NCBI GenBank assembly: GCA_002270465.1
Contig: NQOF01000006.1
Span: 124,001-188,000, forward strand
DNA: 64,000 bases
Direction: 5' to 3'
Origin: Blautia hominis
GTDB lineage: Bacteria; Bacillota; Clostridia; Lachnospirales; Lachnospiraceae
The notes under the pieces are model-generated. The model ran no database searches, had not been told where the DNA came from, and saw only the letters and a program-made list of their open reading frames with translations. Both the position numbers and the translations under genes were made by a program. Every line of letters starts with the position of its first letter. Positions within the stretch are counted from its first letter, which is position 1. This document shows positions 25,401 to 35,035 of the stretch, in pieces.

Positions 25401-25450
25401 AATAACAATTCAGTAGTCTGTGCATGTACTGCACGGACCGTAAGAAAACT
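25401..25450 (-). repeat. Fragment of the miniature palindromic element, copy F
   Basis: AGTCTGTGCATGTACTGCACGGACCGTAAG resembles the conserved part of copies A and C (CTGCRCATTTACTGCGCTGACCGTA) in the same orientation as A. The other half is missing. It lies between the hydrolase and the regulator genes. Confidence 0.5.
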
Positions 25451-25467
25451 TTGAAAGGTGGCAGACG

Positions 25468-26778
25468 ATGAAATATAAAACAGCAATTATCAGCACGGAA
25501 TTTATGGATAACAGGGTAAAGGAGGCAGTCCTTCCCTTTGAGGAGAGCTGTACGTTTACCACCTTCTATTATAAAAAATCATCGGAGATTCCGGACATCT
25601 ATAAAAGTATCGAAGACAAGTACGACGGATTCATTATAAACGGCATTATCTCCAGAGCACTGCTGCGCGCAGCCTGCCCGGATACCAGGAAACCCATTGA
25701 AACCTTCCATGTGGATATGCTGGCATACTACCAGGAACTGTTCGGGCTGATGACATTGAACCCGGATCTGAAGGCAGAACGCCTCTACGCGGATTTTATG
25801 ATGGGAAAAAATATCAGGGAGGCTGTGGAAAACAAAACCCTGGAAGCGGAAGGGGAAAATTTCTGCAGCATGGTAGCCTGCATGAGTCTGGAAGAGCTGA
25901 AAGCACTCCGCTATAAAATGGTGGAGGACGTCCGCGGGAAGTGGGAGGCAGGCCGGATTGACCAGGTGATCACACGTCTGAGCACAGCGGCTAAGGATTT
26001 TGAGGAGATGGGGATCCCCTGCCATTTTGTATACCCCGGTATTTCTTATATGCGGGATGTGATCAAAAGGCTTCTTCTCACCATTGAGCTGGATAAAATG
26101 AAGGAGAGTATGCCTGCTGTGATCAACATCACTGCGGGCAGGAACGGACAGGAGCGGGATGAACTGGGGGAACTTGCCATGCAGACGGCAATCCTGCAGT
26201 TTTCAAGAGAGCATGACTGTGATTTTATGCTGCAGCGGCATGCCTCTGTGTATGAGGTCCATACCAGCGCCGGTGTGATCGATCGAATCACAGATAAATA
26301 TTCGGTCTGTATGCTGAAAAAATACCTGGAGAGAAAGACCGGTGCCAGGGTATGTATCGGATATGGACTGGGAAGAGATACCACACGGGCAAGGCTGGAG
26401 GCCATGAATGCCAACCAGGAATCCATGATGCATCCTCAAGGTGCCAGTTATGCCATAGATGAAAACGAAAACTTGATCGGCCCCCTGATTTCAGGAAGCT
26501 GTATGGTACTGTCCACAACGCCCTCTGAAAAATATGCCAAAATGGCGGAGGAGACAGGGGTATCGGCACTGACTCTGCAGAAAATCTGTGCCGTCGCCCA
26601 AAAGCAGGAGGAGGGGACGGTGACAGCCCAGCTCCTTGCGGACAGTTTGGGCGTCACTGTGCGGGCAGCAAGCAAATACCTGCAGAAGATGGTGGCAGCA
26701 GATGCCGCACAGGTGGTGGGCACCAAACAGCGGAAAACAAGAGGAAGGCCAGAACAGATGATCCGGATTCCCGACTAA
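25468..26778 (+). CDS. Predicted transcriptional regulator with sensor, cyclase-like and winged-helix regions
   Basis: The 436-residue protein has an N-terminal alpha/beta sensor-like part (1-110, PrpR-N-like in feel), a central region with a CIGYGLGRDTTRARLEAM segment (about 295-312) that recalls degenerate GGDEF/cyclase-like folds, and a C-terminal winged helix (VTAQLLADSLGVTVRAASKYLQKM, RKTRGRPEQM). I do not know a named family. It is placed between the transporter/hydrolase genes and the S9 peptidase, so it likely controls this block or the hut genes. AAAGGTGGCAGACG precedes the ATG. Confidence 0.7.
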   Translation: MKYKTAIISTEFMDNRVKEAVLPFEESCTFTTFYYKKSSEIPDIYKSIEDKYDGFIINGIISRALLRAACPDTRKPIETFHVDMLAYYQELFGLMTLNPDLKAERLYADFMMGKNIREAVENKTLEAEGENFCSMVACMSLEELKALRYKMVEDVRGKWEAGRIDQVITRLSTAAKDFEEMGIPCHFVYPGISYMRDVIKRLLLTIELDKMKESMPAVINITAGRNGQERDELGELAMQTAILQFSREHDCDFMLQRHASVYEVHTSAGVIDRITDKYSVCMLKKYLERKTGARVCIGYGLGRDTTRARLEAMNANQESMMHPQGASYAIDENENLIGPLISGSCMVLSTTPSEKYAKMAEETGVSALTLQKICAVAQKQEEGTVTAQLLADSLGVTVRAASKYLQKMVAADAAQVVGTKQRKTRGRPEQMIRIPD

Positions 26779-26791
26779 TGGGGATAAGATT

Positions 26792-28582
26792 ATGGGAAAT
26801 ATAAAAGAGTATTTGACAGCAGCAAAATGCAGTTACCCTGTATGGGGAAAAGAGGATACCATTTACTACCTGGATACCAGGGATGGGGTGCCGCAGATTT
26901 GGGAAAAAGACCTGTGCACCGGAAGCAGCAGGAAAATGACGCATAACAGCGATAAGATCAGCCGGATGCGGTATTTCGCAGGGCAGGTGTTTTTCGCTAT
27001 GGATATGGACGGAGATGAAAATGAACAGATTTACAGGATTGGTACAGACAACAGGGAAGTGATGCCTGTGGTGTACCATCCGAGAAATGTGCGCAGCCAT
27101 CTGGGAGATGTGAGCGGGGACTGGGTATACTACGCTTCCAACAAAAGGCTGCGCTGTATCTTTGATATCTGCAGGAAAAATCTGCTGAACGGAAAAACAG
27201 ATATATTAATAGAAGGAAAAGATGCTGTCTGTCTTCCTCTGTCCATCAGCCCGGATGAGGAAATCCTTTTATATAGTAGGAGGACCTCCTTTGCGGATAT
27301 GCAGATCTACTGCAAAAACCTCCATACAGGGGAAGAGAGAAAGGTAAGCAAAGAGCAGCAGTGTGCCATGGAGGAAAGCCCGGCGTGGCTTGGGGATGGA
27401 AGCGGTTTTTATTTTATCAGTGACAGGGAGCGGGAATTTAAAAGAGTGCTGTTCTGGGACAGGGAAACCGGGCAGACACAGGAAATATATGAGGTGGATT
27501 GGGATGTGACCCATATTGCCGTGTCAAAGGATGACAGGTATCTGGCTGTTGTGGTGAATGAGGACGGGGATTCCGGGATACATATTCTGGAGACCGCATC
27601 CAAAAAAGAAATAAAGATCCCTCAGATCCCCCTGGGCACCATAGGAGATGAGGAACCGGTCACATGGTCAGAGACAGGTTACAGACTGCTCTTTTCCTTT
27701 GAGAGTGGCAGCAGGACCCAGAATATATGGCTGCTGGACGCAGAGGAAGGCACTCTGAAACAGGTGACAGAAAACGAAAACATGACAGTGGGGCAGGATG
27801 CACTTGTGGAACCTGTGCTGTGCCGTTATCAAAGCTTTGACGGTCTGGAAATTCCCTATTGGCTTTATGTCCCCAAAGGGATCCCTGCCGAAAATCTTCC
27901 GGTGGCCATCTATATTCACGGAGGGCCGGAATCGCAGATCCGGCGTTTTTACGAGGAGACCATCCAGTATCTTGTCAGCGAGGGCATTGCGGTGGCTGCG
28001 CCTAACGTGCGGGGAAGTACAGGATATGGAAAGACGTATCTGAACCTGGACAACAAGGAAAAACGTCTGGACGCAGTGGGGGATATCGAGGCCCTTGCAG
28101 ATCATCTGACAAAGACAGGTACCGCGGATGCAAAGAGAATGGCAGTGTTCGGCAGAAGCTACGGCGGATATATGACACTTCTCTGTGCTGCCAGAATGCC
28201 GGAGCTCTGGGCCTGTGCAGTGGAAGTTGTGGGCATGTTTAACCTGGTGAGCTTTTTAAAGCATACGGCGGGTTACCGAAGGGCGGCAAGGGAGGCGGAA
28301 TACGGAAGTCTGGAACAAGACAGACAGCTCCTGAAAGACCTTTCCCCGGAAGCCGTGATTGAGGATCTGGCCTGTCCGCTTCTCATTGTGCACGGTGCCA
28401 ATGATACCAGAGTGCCGGTAAGTGAAGCGGAACACGCCGCAAAACGGCTTGAAGCTCTCGGGAGGGAAGTGGATTACCTTTGTTTTGAGGACGAAGGCCA
28501 TGTGATAATTAAACAAAAAAACAGAATAAAGTATATTACGGCAGCGTCGGAATTCCTGAAATCGCATTTGTTGCAAAAATAG
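26792..28582 (+). CDS. S9-family serine peptidase (prolyl oligopeptidase/acylaminoacyl-peptidase-like)
   Basis: This 596-residue protein has an N-terminal beta-propeller (about 1-340, repeats such as SPDEEILLYSRR and WLGDGSGFYFISD) and a C-terminal alpha/beta hydrolase. The catalytic triad is visible: Ser456 in GRSYGGY, Asp538 in HGANDTRVP and His570 in DEGHVI. There is no signal peptide, so it acts in the cytoplasm on short peptides. It starts 13 bases after the regulator gene. It may supply amino acids from imported peptides to the histidine/glutamate route that follows. Confidence 0.9.
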   Translation: MGNIKEYLTAAKCSYPVWGKEDTIYYLDTRDGVPQIWEKDLCTGSSRKMTHNSDKISRMRYFAGQVFFAMDMDGDENEQIYRIGTDNREVMPVVYHPRNVRSHLGDVSGDWVYYASNKRLRCIFDICRKNLLNGKTDILIEGKDAVCLPLSISPDEEILLYSRRTSFADMQIYCKNLHTGEERKVSKEQQCAMEESPAWLGDGSGFYFISDREREFKRVLFWDRETGQTQEIYEVDWDVTHIAVSKDDRYLAVVVNEDGDSGIHILETASKKEIKIPQIPLGTIGDEEPVTWSETGYRLLFSFESGSRTQNIWLLDAEEGTLKQVTENENMTVGQDALVEPVLCRYQSFDGLEIPYWLYVPKGIPAENLPVAIYIHGGPESQIRRFYEETIQYLVSEGIAVAAPNVRGSTGYGKTYLNLDNKEKRLDAVGDIEALADHLTKTGTADAKRMAVFGRSYGGYMTLLCAARMPELWACAVEVVGMFNLVSFLKHTAGYRRAAREAEYGSLEQDRQLLKDLSPEAVIEDLACPLLIVHGANDTRVPVSEAEHAAKRLEALGREVDYLCFEDEGHVIIKQKNRIKYITAASEFLKSHLLQK

Positions 28583-28759
28583 CCAAAATACTTTCTGGTG
28601 TATTAGTACATTTTCCCTTTATCAAACTAAAATACAGAAGGGATTTCGGTTAAAATATCTAAAAAAATTTCATACCGTCCAGGAACTTTATCGGAAATAG
28701 ACGTTTTTTAGACTGTCCCGGTGCTAAAATCATAAAAAAAGTAAAGGAGACGATGTGAA

Positions 28760-30802
28760 ATGAACAATGCGGAAATCGGAAAAGCAATGGAAATCAAACT
28801 GGATCCCGTTCTGCCGGAATACCCGACCTTCAAAGAAGGTGTCAGAAGAGCCCCCAAGAGAGAACTGACCCTGAACAAAAGGGAGATCAAACTGGCGGTA
28901 GCAAACGCCCTCAGATATGTGCCGGAAGAGCTGCACGAACAGCTTGCACCGGAATTTTTAGACGAACTTCTGACAAGAGGACGTATCTACGGATACCGTT
29001 TCATGCCAAAAGACAGGATCTATGGAAGACCCATTGATGAATATAAAGGAAAATGTGTGGAAGGAAAGGCATTCCAGGTCATGATCGACAACAACCTGGA
29101 CCATGAGGTGGCCCTCTATCCATACGAGCTTGTTACATATGGTGAGACCGGCCAGGTCTGCCAGAACTGGATGCAGTACCAGCTGATCAAGAGATACTTG
29201 GAGGAGCTCACAGACGAGCACACCCTTGTGATGATGAGCGGCCATCCCATGGGCCTGTTCAAATCCCACAAGACCAGCCCCCGTGTCATCGTGACCAACG
29301 GCCTGATGGTAGGTATGTTCGACAACCCGGAGGACTGGGCGAAAGCCACAGCCATGGGCGTATCCTCCTACGGCCAGATGACAGCCGGCGGCTGGATGTA
29401 CATCGGCCCCCAGGGTATCGTGCACGGCACCTTCAACACGATCCTGAACGCAGGACGTAAGTTCTTAGGCGTACCCCAGGACGGGGATCTGTCCGGTCAT
29501 CTGTTCGTCACAAGCGGACTTGGCGGCATGAGCGGCGCACAGCCCAAAGCCATTGAGATCGCAAGGGGCGTGGGTATCGTAGCAGAGGTGGATGCTTCCC
29601 GTATCGAGACCCGCCACAGCCAGGGCTGGGTAGGCCTGGTGATCGAGGATGCAGCGGAGGCGTTCCGTGTGGCAGAGGAATATATGGAGAAGAAAGAGAC
29701 TGTATCCATTGCCTACCACGGAAATATCGTGGACCTGCTGCAGTACGCAGTGGACAACAACATCAAGATCGAGTTGTTATCCGACCAGACAAGCTGCCAC
29801 GTGCCTTACGACGGAGGCTACTGCCCGCAGGGCCTGACCTTTGAGGAGCGCACGGAGATGCTGGCAAACGACAAGGAGAAGTTCTGTGAGCTGGTGGACC
29901 AGACCCTGGTGAAACACTACCACCTGATCAAGACCCTGGTGGAGAGAGGCTCCTACTTCTTTGACTACGGAAACTCCTTCATGCGTGCGGTGTTCGACGC
30001 GGGAGCAAAGGACATCGCCAAGAACGGTGTGGACACAAGCGAGGGATTCGTGTTCCCGTCTTATGTGGAGGATATCCTGGGACCGGAGCTGTTTGACTAC
30101 GGATACGGCCCGTTCCGCTGGTGCTGCCTGTCCGGAAAACCGGAGGACCTGCGTGCCACAGACCACGCGGCCATGGAAGTGATCGACCCGAACAGAAGGA
30201 GCCAGGACAGGGACAACTACATCTGGATCCGTGACGCAGAGAAGAATAAATTAGTAGTGGGGACCCAGTGCCGTATCCTGTACCAGGATGCCCTGGGAAG
30301 AAGGGATATCGCCCTGAAGTTCAATGAGATGGTAAGGAACGGCGAGATCGGACCGGTGATGCTGGGGCGTGACCACCACGACACAGGCGGAACAGATTCC
30401 CCGTACAGAGAGACCTCCAACATCTATGACGGATCCAACATCACAGCGGACATGGCAGTGCACTGCTATGCCGGAAACGCGGCCAGGGGGATGAGCCTGG
30501 TAGCGCTGCACAACGGAGGCGGCGTAGGCATCAGCAAATCCATCAACGGAGGATTCGGGATGGTGCTGGACGGAAGCGAGAGAGTGGATGAGATCTTACG
30601 TGCAGCCATCCCGTGGGATACCATGATCGGAGTATCCAGGAGGAGCTGGGGAAGATGCGAGCACTCCATCGAGACCGTAGCAGAGTACAACAAGATAAGG
30701 GAAGGGCAGGATTACATCACCATGCCGTACCTTGCAGATGACGATATGATCGAGAGAGTATGCAAAGACGTAGTGGTGGAAGAACATCACGCACATCACT
30801 GA
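28760..30802 (+). CDS. hutU: Urocanate hydratase
   Basis: Urocanase converts urocanate to 4-imidazolone-5-propanoate using tightly bound NAD. Diagnostic segments are SGLGGMSGAQPKAIEIA (NAD site), GYCPQGLTFEE, HHDTGGTDSPYRET and HNGGGVGISKSINGGFG. At 680 residues it is longer than the roughly 555-residue proteobacterial enzyme; the extra sequence is mostly N-terminal. Codon use is strongly biased to C- and G-ending codons compared with neighbours, which suggests very high expression. AAGGAGACGATGTGAA precedes the ATG. hutI follows after 23 bases. No canonical hutH is nearby. Confidence 0.95.
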   Translation: MNNAEIGKAMEIKLDPVLPEYPTFKEGVRRAPKRELTLNKREIKLAVANALRYVPEELHEQLAPEFLDELLTRGRIYGYRFMPKDRIYGRPIDEYKGKCVEGKAFQVMIDNNLDHEVALYPYELVTYGETGQVCQNWMQYQLIKRYLEELTDEHTLVMMSGHPMGLFKSHKTSPRVIVTNGLMVGMFDNPEDWAKATAMGVSSYGQMTAGGWMYIGPQGIVHGTFNTILNAGRKFLGVPQDGDLSGHLFVTSGLGGMSGAQPKAIEIARGVGIVAEVDASRIETRHSQGWVGLVIEDAAEAFRVAEEYMEKKETVSIAYHGNIVDLLQYAVDNNIKIELLSDQTSCHVPYDGGYCPQGLTFEERTEMLANDKEKFCELVDQTLVKHYHLIKTLVERGSYFFDYGNSFMRAVFDAGAKDIAKNGVDTSEGFVFPSYVEDILGPELFDYGYGPFRWCCLSGKPEDLRATDHAAMEVIDPNRRSQDRDNYIWIRDAEKNKLVVGTQCRILYQDALGRRDIALKFNEMVRNGEIGPVMLGRDHHDTGGTDSPYRETSNIYDGSNITADMAVHCYAGNAARGMSLVALHNGGGVGISKSINGGFGMVLDGSERVDEILRAAIPWDTMIGVSRRSWGRCEHSIETVAEYNKIREGQDYITMPYLADDDMIERVCKDVVVEEHHAHH

Positions 30803-30825
30803 GAATCGTTAAAAGGAGATAAGAC

Positions 30826-32079
30826 ATGAAGAAACGTTACATCCGCCATGCCTCCGAGCTTGTGACCTGTAAGGGAAAAGCGCCGAAGCATGGAAAAGAA
30901 ATGTCAGATATCGGCCTGATCTATGACGGTGCAGTGATCATCCATGATGATAAGATCATAGCCGTGGGTACCACAGAAGAACTGGATAAACAGGTGAATC
31001 CGGAAGAATACGAAGTGATCGACGCAGCGGGTAAGACCGTTATGCCGGGATTCGTAGACTCCCATACCCACTTTATCTTTGGCGGATACCGTGCAGATGA
31101 ATTCTCCTGGAGACTGAAAGGCGACAGTTACATGTCTATTATGGAACGCGGAGGCGGGATCAACGCCACCGTGGTTCCTACCAGAGAAGCTTCAGAGGAA
31201 GAACTGATGGAAGCCGGCAAAGAGCGCCTGAACCGTATGCTGGAATTCGGCGTGACAACCGTGGAAGGCAAAAGCGGCTACGGTATGGACTGTGACACAG
31301 AGCTGAAAATGCTCCGTGCCATGAAAAAGTTAAACGAAACCCATCCGGTGGACATTGTTTCCACATTCCTGGGGCCTCACAGTGTGCTTCCCCAGTGGAA
31401 GGGAAAAGAAAGAGAATTTCTGGACGAACAGTTAGAACATGTAATGCCAAAGGTAAAAGAGGAGGATCTGGCAGAGTTTGCAGATATCTTCACAGAGAAG
31501 AATGTATTTACGGTGGAAGACTCCGAGTATTATATGACAAAAGCAAAGGAAATGGGCTTTAAGCTGAAGATCCATGCAGATGAGATCTACCAGCTTGGAG
31601 GCTCTGAACTGGCGGCGAGAGTCGGCGCGGTTTCCGCAGACCATCTGCTGAAAGCATCCGATGAAGGCATCCGCCAGATGCGGGATGCCGGTGTCATCAG
31701 TACCATCCTGCCCCTGACCGCTTTTGGACTGAAGGAGGAATATGCGCCTGCCCGAAAGATGATTGACGAGGGCTGCGCGGTTGCGCTGGCTTCGGATCTG
31801 AATCCGGGAAGCTGCTTCTCCAATTCCATCCCTCTGATGGTTGCCCTTGGATGCATTTACATGAATATGTCTATAGAGGAAGTCATCACAGCCCTTACCA
31901 TCAACGGCGCAGCCGCTGTTGACCGTGCGGACAAAGTGGGAAGCTTAGAACCGGGAAAAGCCGCAGACATTATTTTCTTAAAATTCCCGTCCATTCATTT
32001 TATGCCCTACCACACAGCAATCAATCTGGTGGAGACGGTGATCAAGAATGGCGATACTGTTTATCACAAAGAATGGTAA
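30826..32079 (+). CDS. hutI: Imidazolonepropionase
   Basis: This 417-residue amidohydrolase-fold enzyme opens imidazolonepropanoate to N-formimino-L-glutamate. It has the metal-binding HTHFIFGG near residue 82, a KSGYGMD segment, KIHADEIYQLGG with the metal His, and a C-terminal ASDLNPGSCFSNSIPLM. It follows hutU closely with AAAGGAGATAAGAC upstream. A short imperfect GTAAT...GTTAC hairpin follows the stop before the formiminotransferase gene. Confidence 0.95.
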   Translation: MKKRYIRHASELVTCKGKAPKHGKEMSDIGLIYDGAVIIHDDKIIAVGTTEELDKQVNPEEYEVIDAAGKTVMPGFVDSHTHFIFGGYRADEFSWRLKGDSYMSIMERGGGINATVVPTREASEEELMEAGKERLNRMLEFGVTTVEGKSGYGMDCDTELKMLRAMKKLNETHPVDIVSTFLGPHSVLPQWKGKEREFLDEQLEHVMPKVKEEDLAEFADIFTEKNVFTVEDSEYYMTKAKEMGFKLKIHADEIYQLGGSELAARVGAVSADHLLKASDEGIRQMRDAGVISTILPLTAFGLKEEYAPARKMIDEGCAVALASDLNPGSCFSNSIPLMVALGCIYMNMSIEEVITALTINGAAAVDRADKVGSLEPGKAADIIFLKFPSIHFMPYHTAINLVETVIKNGDTVYHKEW

Positions 32080-32082
32080 CCC

Positions 32083-32110
32083 GTAATAGTTCAGATGTCT
32101 GAGACGTTAC
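32083..32110. repeat. Solo imperfect GTAAT...GTTAC hairpin
   Basis: GTAATAGTTCAGA pairs imperfectly with TCTGAGACGTTAC across a two-base loop. It resembles the 29-bp hairpins at 11343 and 53442. It lies between hutI and the formiminotransferase gene. Confidence 0.45.
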
Positions 32111-32150
32111 GGCAACCCCAAATCCATAACAACATAAAGGAGAAAATATC

Positions 32151-33044
32151 ATGGAAAGAATTATCGAATGCGTACCTAATTTCAGTGAAGGAAGAGACAA
32201 AGAAAAATTAGAAAAGATCGTTGACTGCTTCCGTAACAGAGAGGGCGTTAAGCTTTTGGACTACACCTCCGATGAAGATCACAACAGAAGCGTTGTAACA
32301 GTTATCGGTGAGCCGGAGCCGTTAAAAGACGCAATGGTTGCAGCAATCGGTAAAGCAGTGGAACTGATCGATATGACAAAACATCAGGGTCAGCATCCCC
32401 GTATGGGCTGTGTGGACGTTGTTCCGTTCATTCCCATCCGCGGCGTGACAGTGGAAGACGCTGATGCAGTGGCAAAAGCAGTGGCAAAAGAGGCATCTGA
32501 GAAATTCGGACAGCCCTTCTTCTTATATGAGAAATCAGCCACAGCTCCTCACAGAGAGAATCTGGCTAAAGTCCGCCAGGGACAGTTTGAGGGCATGGCT
32601 GAGAAAATGAAAGACCAGGAAAAATGGAAACCGGACTTTGGCCCGAACACCATTCATCCTACAGGCGGTGTGACAGCGATCGGCGCAAGAATGCCTCTGA
32701 TCGCCTACAACATCAATCTGGATACTCCGAATGTGGAGATCGCACAGAAAATCGCAGATAAGATCCGTCACGTAAAAGGCGGCTTCCGTTTCTGCAAAGC
32801 CATGGGCGTTATGCTGGAAGACAGAAATATCGCTCAGGTATCCATGAACCTGACAGATTATACAAAGACTTCTGTTTACACGGTATTTGAGACCGTACGC
32901 ATGGAGGCAAGACGCTACGGTGTCAATGTACTGGGCAGTGAGGTAGTAGGACTGATCCCGCTGCAGGCCATCGTTGACTGCGCGGAATACTACTTAGGCT
33001 TTGAAGGCTTTGATTCCAAACAGGTTCTGGAGACACGTCTGTAA
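32151..33044 (+). CDS. ftcD: Glutamate formiminotransferase
   Basis: This 297-residue protein matches the formiminotransferase part of FTCD: it opens IIECVPNFSEGRD, then DYTSDEDHNRSVVT, KHQGQHPRMGCVDVVPF and an FGPNTIHPTGGVTAIGAR segment. It moves the formimino group of N-formimino-glutamate to tetrahydrofolate, releasing glutamate. The cyclodeaminase is a separate gene just downstream, as in many Firmicutes. AAAGGAGAAAATATC precedes the ATG. The released glutamate would enter the methylaspartate genes of the same locus. Confidence 0.94.
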   Translation: MERIIECVPNFSEGRDKEKLEKIVDCFRNREGVKLLDYTSDEDHNRSVVTVIGEPEPLKDAMVAAIGKAVELIDMTKHQGQHPRMGCVDVVPFIPIRGVTVEDADAVAKAVAKEASEKFGQPFFLYEKSATAPHRENLAKVRQGQFEGMAEKMKDQEKWKPDFGPNTIHPTGGVTAIGARMPLIAYNINLDTPNVEIAQKIADKIRHVKGGFRFCKAMGVMLEDRNIAQVSMNLTDYTKTSVYTVFETVRMEARRYGVNVLGSEVVGLIPLQAIVDCAEYYLGFEGFDSKQVLETRL

Positions 33045-33096
33045 GAAAGAAATGATTACAACATATATCTGATTCGATTAGGAGAGGTTACACATC

Positions 33097-33732
33097 ATGA
33101 AAAATATGACAGTTGAACAGTTTGCCATGCAGACAGCCTCCAATGAACCAGTACCGGGGGGCGGAAGTATTTCCGCCCTTGCTGGTGCCCTGGCGGCGGC
33201 TTTGACAGAGATGGTGGCAGGACTCACCATCGGCAAGAAAAAATATGCGGAAGTGGAAGAGGAGATGAAGAAGGCAGTTGCTCCCATGCATGAGATCTGT
33301 GAGCATCTTCTGGATGACATCAAGCGCGACAGCGAATCCTTTGACCTGTACATGCAGGCCCTGACCCTTCCGAAAGAGACAGAGGAGGAGAAGGCAGCCC
33401 GCACAAAGGCCATGCAGGATGGCTTAAAGGCAGCCGTTGCGGTTCCCTTATCTGTTGCAAAACGCGCCTACGAGGTTATGCCCTACGCGGAAGCTATGGT
33501 GACAAAAGGCAACAAGACAGCAGTGACAGACGCTCTGGTAGCCACAATGATGGCAAGGACAGCCGTATTAGGAGCGCTTTTCAATGTAAAGATCAACCTG
33601 GAATCCATCAAAGACGAGGCTTTTGTGGAAGAGACCGCCAAAGAAGTCGCAGTCATAGAAAAAAATGCCCTGGCATATGAGAAAAAGATCCTGGCACAGG
33701 CCGGTGTCTCCAGGAGCGCGGTGGAAGAATGA
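33097..33732 (+). CDS. fchA: Formiminotetrahydrofolate cyclodeaminase
   Basis: This 211-residue helical protein matches the cyclodeaminase half of FTCD, with the hallmark PVPGGGSISALAGALAAAL near residue 19. It converts 5-formimino-THF to methenyl-THF and ammonia, recovering a one-carbon unit for the folate pool. It follows the transferase gene by 52 bases with TTAGGAGAGG upstream. A small hairpin follows the stop. Confidence 0.93.
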   Translation: MKNMTVEQFAMQTASNEPVPGGGSISALAGALAAALTEMVAGLTIGKKKYAEVEEEMKKAVAPMHEICEHLLDDIKRDSESFDLYMQALTLPKETEEEKAARTKAMQDGLKAAVAVPLSVAKRAYEVMPYAEAMVTKGNKTAVTDALVATMMARTAVLGALFNVKINLESIKDEAFVEETAKEVAVIEKNALAYEKKILAQAGVSRSAVEE

Positions 33733-33736
33733 GAAT

Positions 33737-33756
33737 AAGCCGATTGATTTCGGCTT
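33737..33756 (+). terminator. Short hairpin after the hut genes
   Basis: AAGCCGA and TCGGCTT form a 7-bp stem followed by TTCC. It is weak and may only reduce read-through from the hut module into the citramalate-lyase module. The rest of the 155-base gap up to 33888 shows no gene. Confidence 0.4.
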
Positions 33757-33887
33757 TTCCAGAAGGTTCCGCATATGCCAAAGGTGTGCTGTGAGGCCAA
33801 AAGGCTGAGGTGATTTGGCGGAAGTTTCTGTAAAAGCCGGAGTCGGCGGACTATAAAAAGATATGTAATGCAGAAAGGAGAAAACCT

Positions 33888-34160
33888 GTGAAGATTCTCA
33901 AGAATGCAGTAGCAGGAACCCTGGAATCCAGTGATTTGTTCATCCAGATCGAGCCGGACGACAAAGAACTGACACTGGAAATTGACTCTGTAGTAGCCAA
34001 CCAGTATATGGATTCCATACGGGCCGCTGTACTGGACACACTGAAAGAATTTGAAGTGTCTACAGGGAAAGTTTTTATCAAGGACAAAGGCGCACTGGAT
34101 TGTGTGATCCGCGCGCGTATGGAGACCGCACTAAAAAGAGGGGGAGTTGAGCAGCCATGA
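33888..34160 (+). CDS. citD: Citrate/citramalate lyase acyl carrier subunit (gamma)
   Basis: This 90-residue acyl carrier protein opens MKILKNAVAGTLESSDLFI; Ser14 in GTLESSD is the expected site of the phosphoribosyl-dephospho-CoA prosthetic group. It starts at GTG with AAAGGAGAAAACCT upstream. Its stop overlaps the start of the beta subunit gene (ATGA). The neighbours make citramalate rather than citrate the likely substrate; the citrate gene symbol is used only for family. Confidence 0.88.
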   Translation: MKILKNAVAGTLESSDLFIQIEPDDKELTLEIDSVVANQYMDSIRAAVLDTLKEFEVSTGKVFIKDKGALDCVIRARMETALKRGGVEQP

Positions 34161-35035
34161 GACGAACCATGTTATTTTTACCGGGAAATACGCCGAACAT
34201 GCTGATCAACGGTGATACCCTGGGAGCGGATACGATCATCTTCGATCTGGAGGATGCCGTATCTCCGGATGAAAAGGATGCAGCCAGGATACTGGTGAGA
34301 AATGCCCTCCGCTATCAGTCCTATCCGGGCTGTGAGACAGTGGTGCGGATCAATCCCACGGACACAGCGTTCTGGAAAGAGGACTTAAAAGCCGTCATTC
34401 CCCTGAAACCGGATGTGATCATGCCCACAAAGGTAAGCGGCGGTGATATGATCCGGGAAGTATCCGCCTGTATGGCAGAGGTGGAACGGGAAAACAAAAT
34501 AGAGGAGGGGACCGTTAAGATCCTTCCCCTGATCGAGACTGCTATGGGTGTGGAGAAGGCTTTCGACATTGCATCTGCAGACGCAAGGGTGATCGGCCTG
34601 TTCCTAGGCGGTGAGGATTTTACCGCTGACCTGCACTGTAAGAGGACAAAAGAGGGAAATGAGATTTTCTATGCCAGAACCAGGCTGGTGTGTGCTGCCA
34701 GGGCCTGCGGCATTGAAGCGTATGATACACCATTCACGGATGTGGAGGATATGGAAGGGCTTGAGAAGGACACAGAGTTTGCAAAAAGTCTGGGATTTGC
34801 CGGAAAAGCCGTTATATCACCCCGCCATGTGGACATTGTCAATGCTGTATTTTCTCCTACGGAGGCAGAGATCGCCTATGCCCACGACGTGATGGATGCC
34901 ATTGAAGAGGGCAAGCGTCAGGGTAAAGGTGTGATCTCCCTCCGCGGTAAAATGATAGATGCCCCCATAGTAAAACGCGCCTCCCAGGTGCTGGAAATGG
35001 AGAAAGCCATTTATGGAGGTGCACAGTATGAGTAA
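34157..35035 (+). CDS. citE: Citrate/citramalate lyase beta subunit (CitE-like)
   Basis: This 292-residue TIM-barrel lyase has RRTMLFLPGNTPNM, DTIIFDLEDAVSPDEKDAAR, LPLIETAMGVEKAF and GEDFTAD, all hallmarks of CitE. It cleaves the acyl-carrier-bound substrate to acetyl-carrier and an oxo acid. Between CitD and CitF it forms the expected three-subunit enzyme. In the methylaspartate route the substrate would be (S)-citramalyl-carrier, giving pyruvate. Confidence 0.92.
   Translation: MRRTMLFLPGNTPNMLINGDTLGADTIIFDLEDAVSPDEKDAARILVRNALRYQSYPGCETVVRINPTDTAFWKEDLKAVIPLKPDVIMPTKVSGGDMIREVSACMAEVERENKIEEGTVKILPLIETAMGVEKAFDIASADARVIGLFLGGEDFTADLHCKRTKEGNEIFYARTRLVCAARACGIEAYDTPFTDVEDMEGLEKDTEFAKSLGFAGKAVISPRHVDIVNAVFSPTEAEIAYAHDVMDAIEEGKRQGKGVISLRGKMIDAPIVKRASQVLEMEKAIYGGAQYE

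Noticed and set aside
28583-28759. Riboswitch or leader before hutU
   Set aside because: AT-rich with no convincing aptamer or terminator fold; only ordinary promoter-like stretches.
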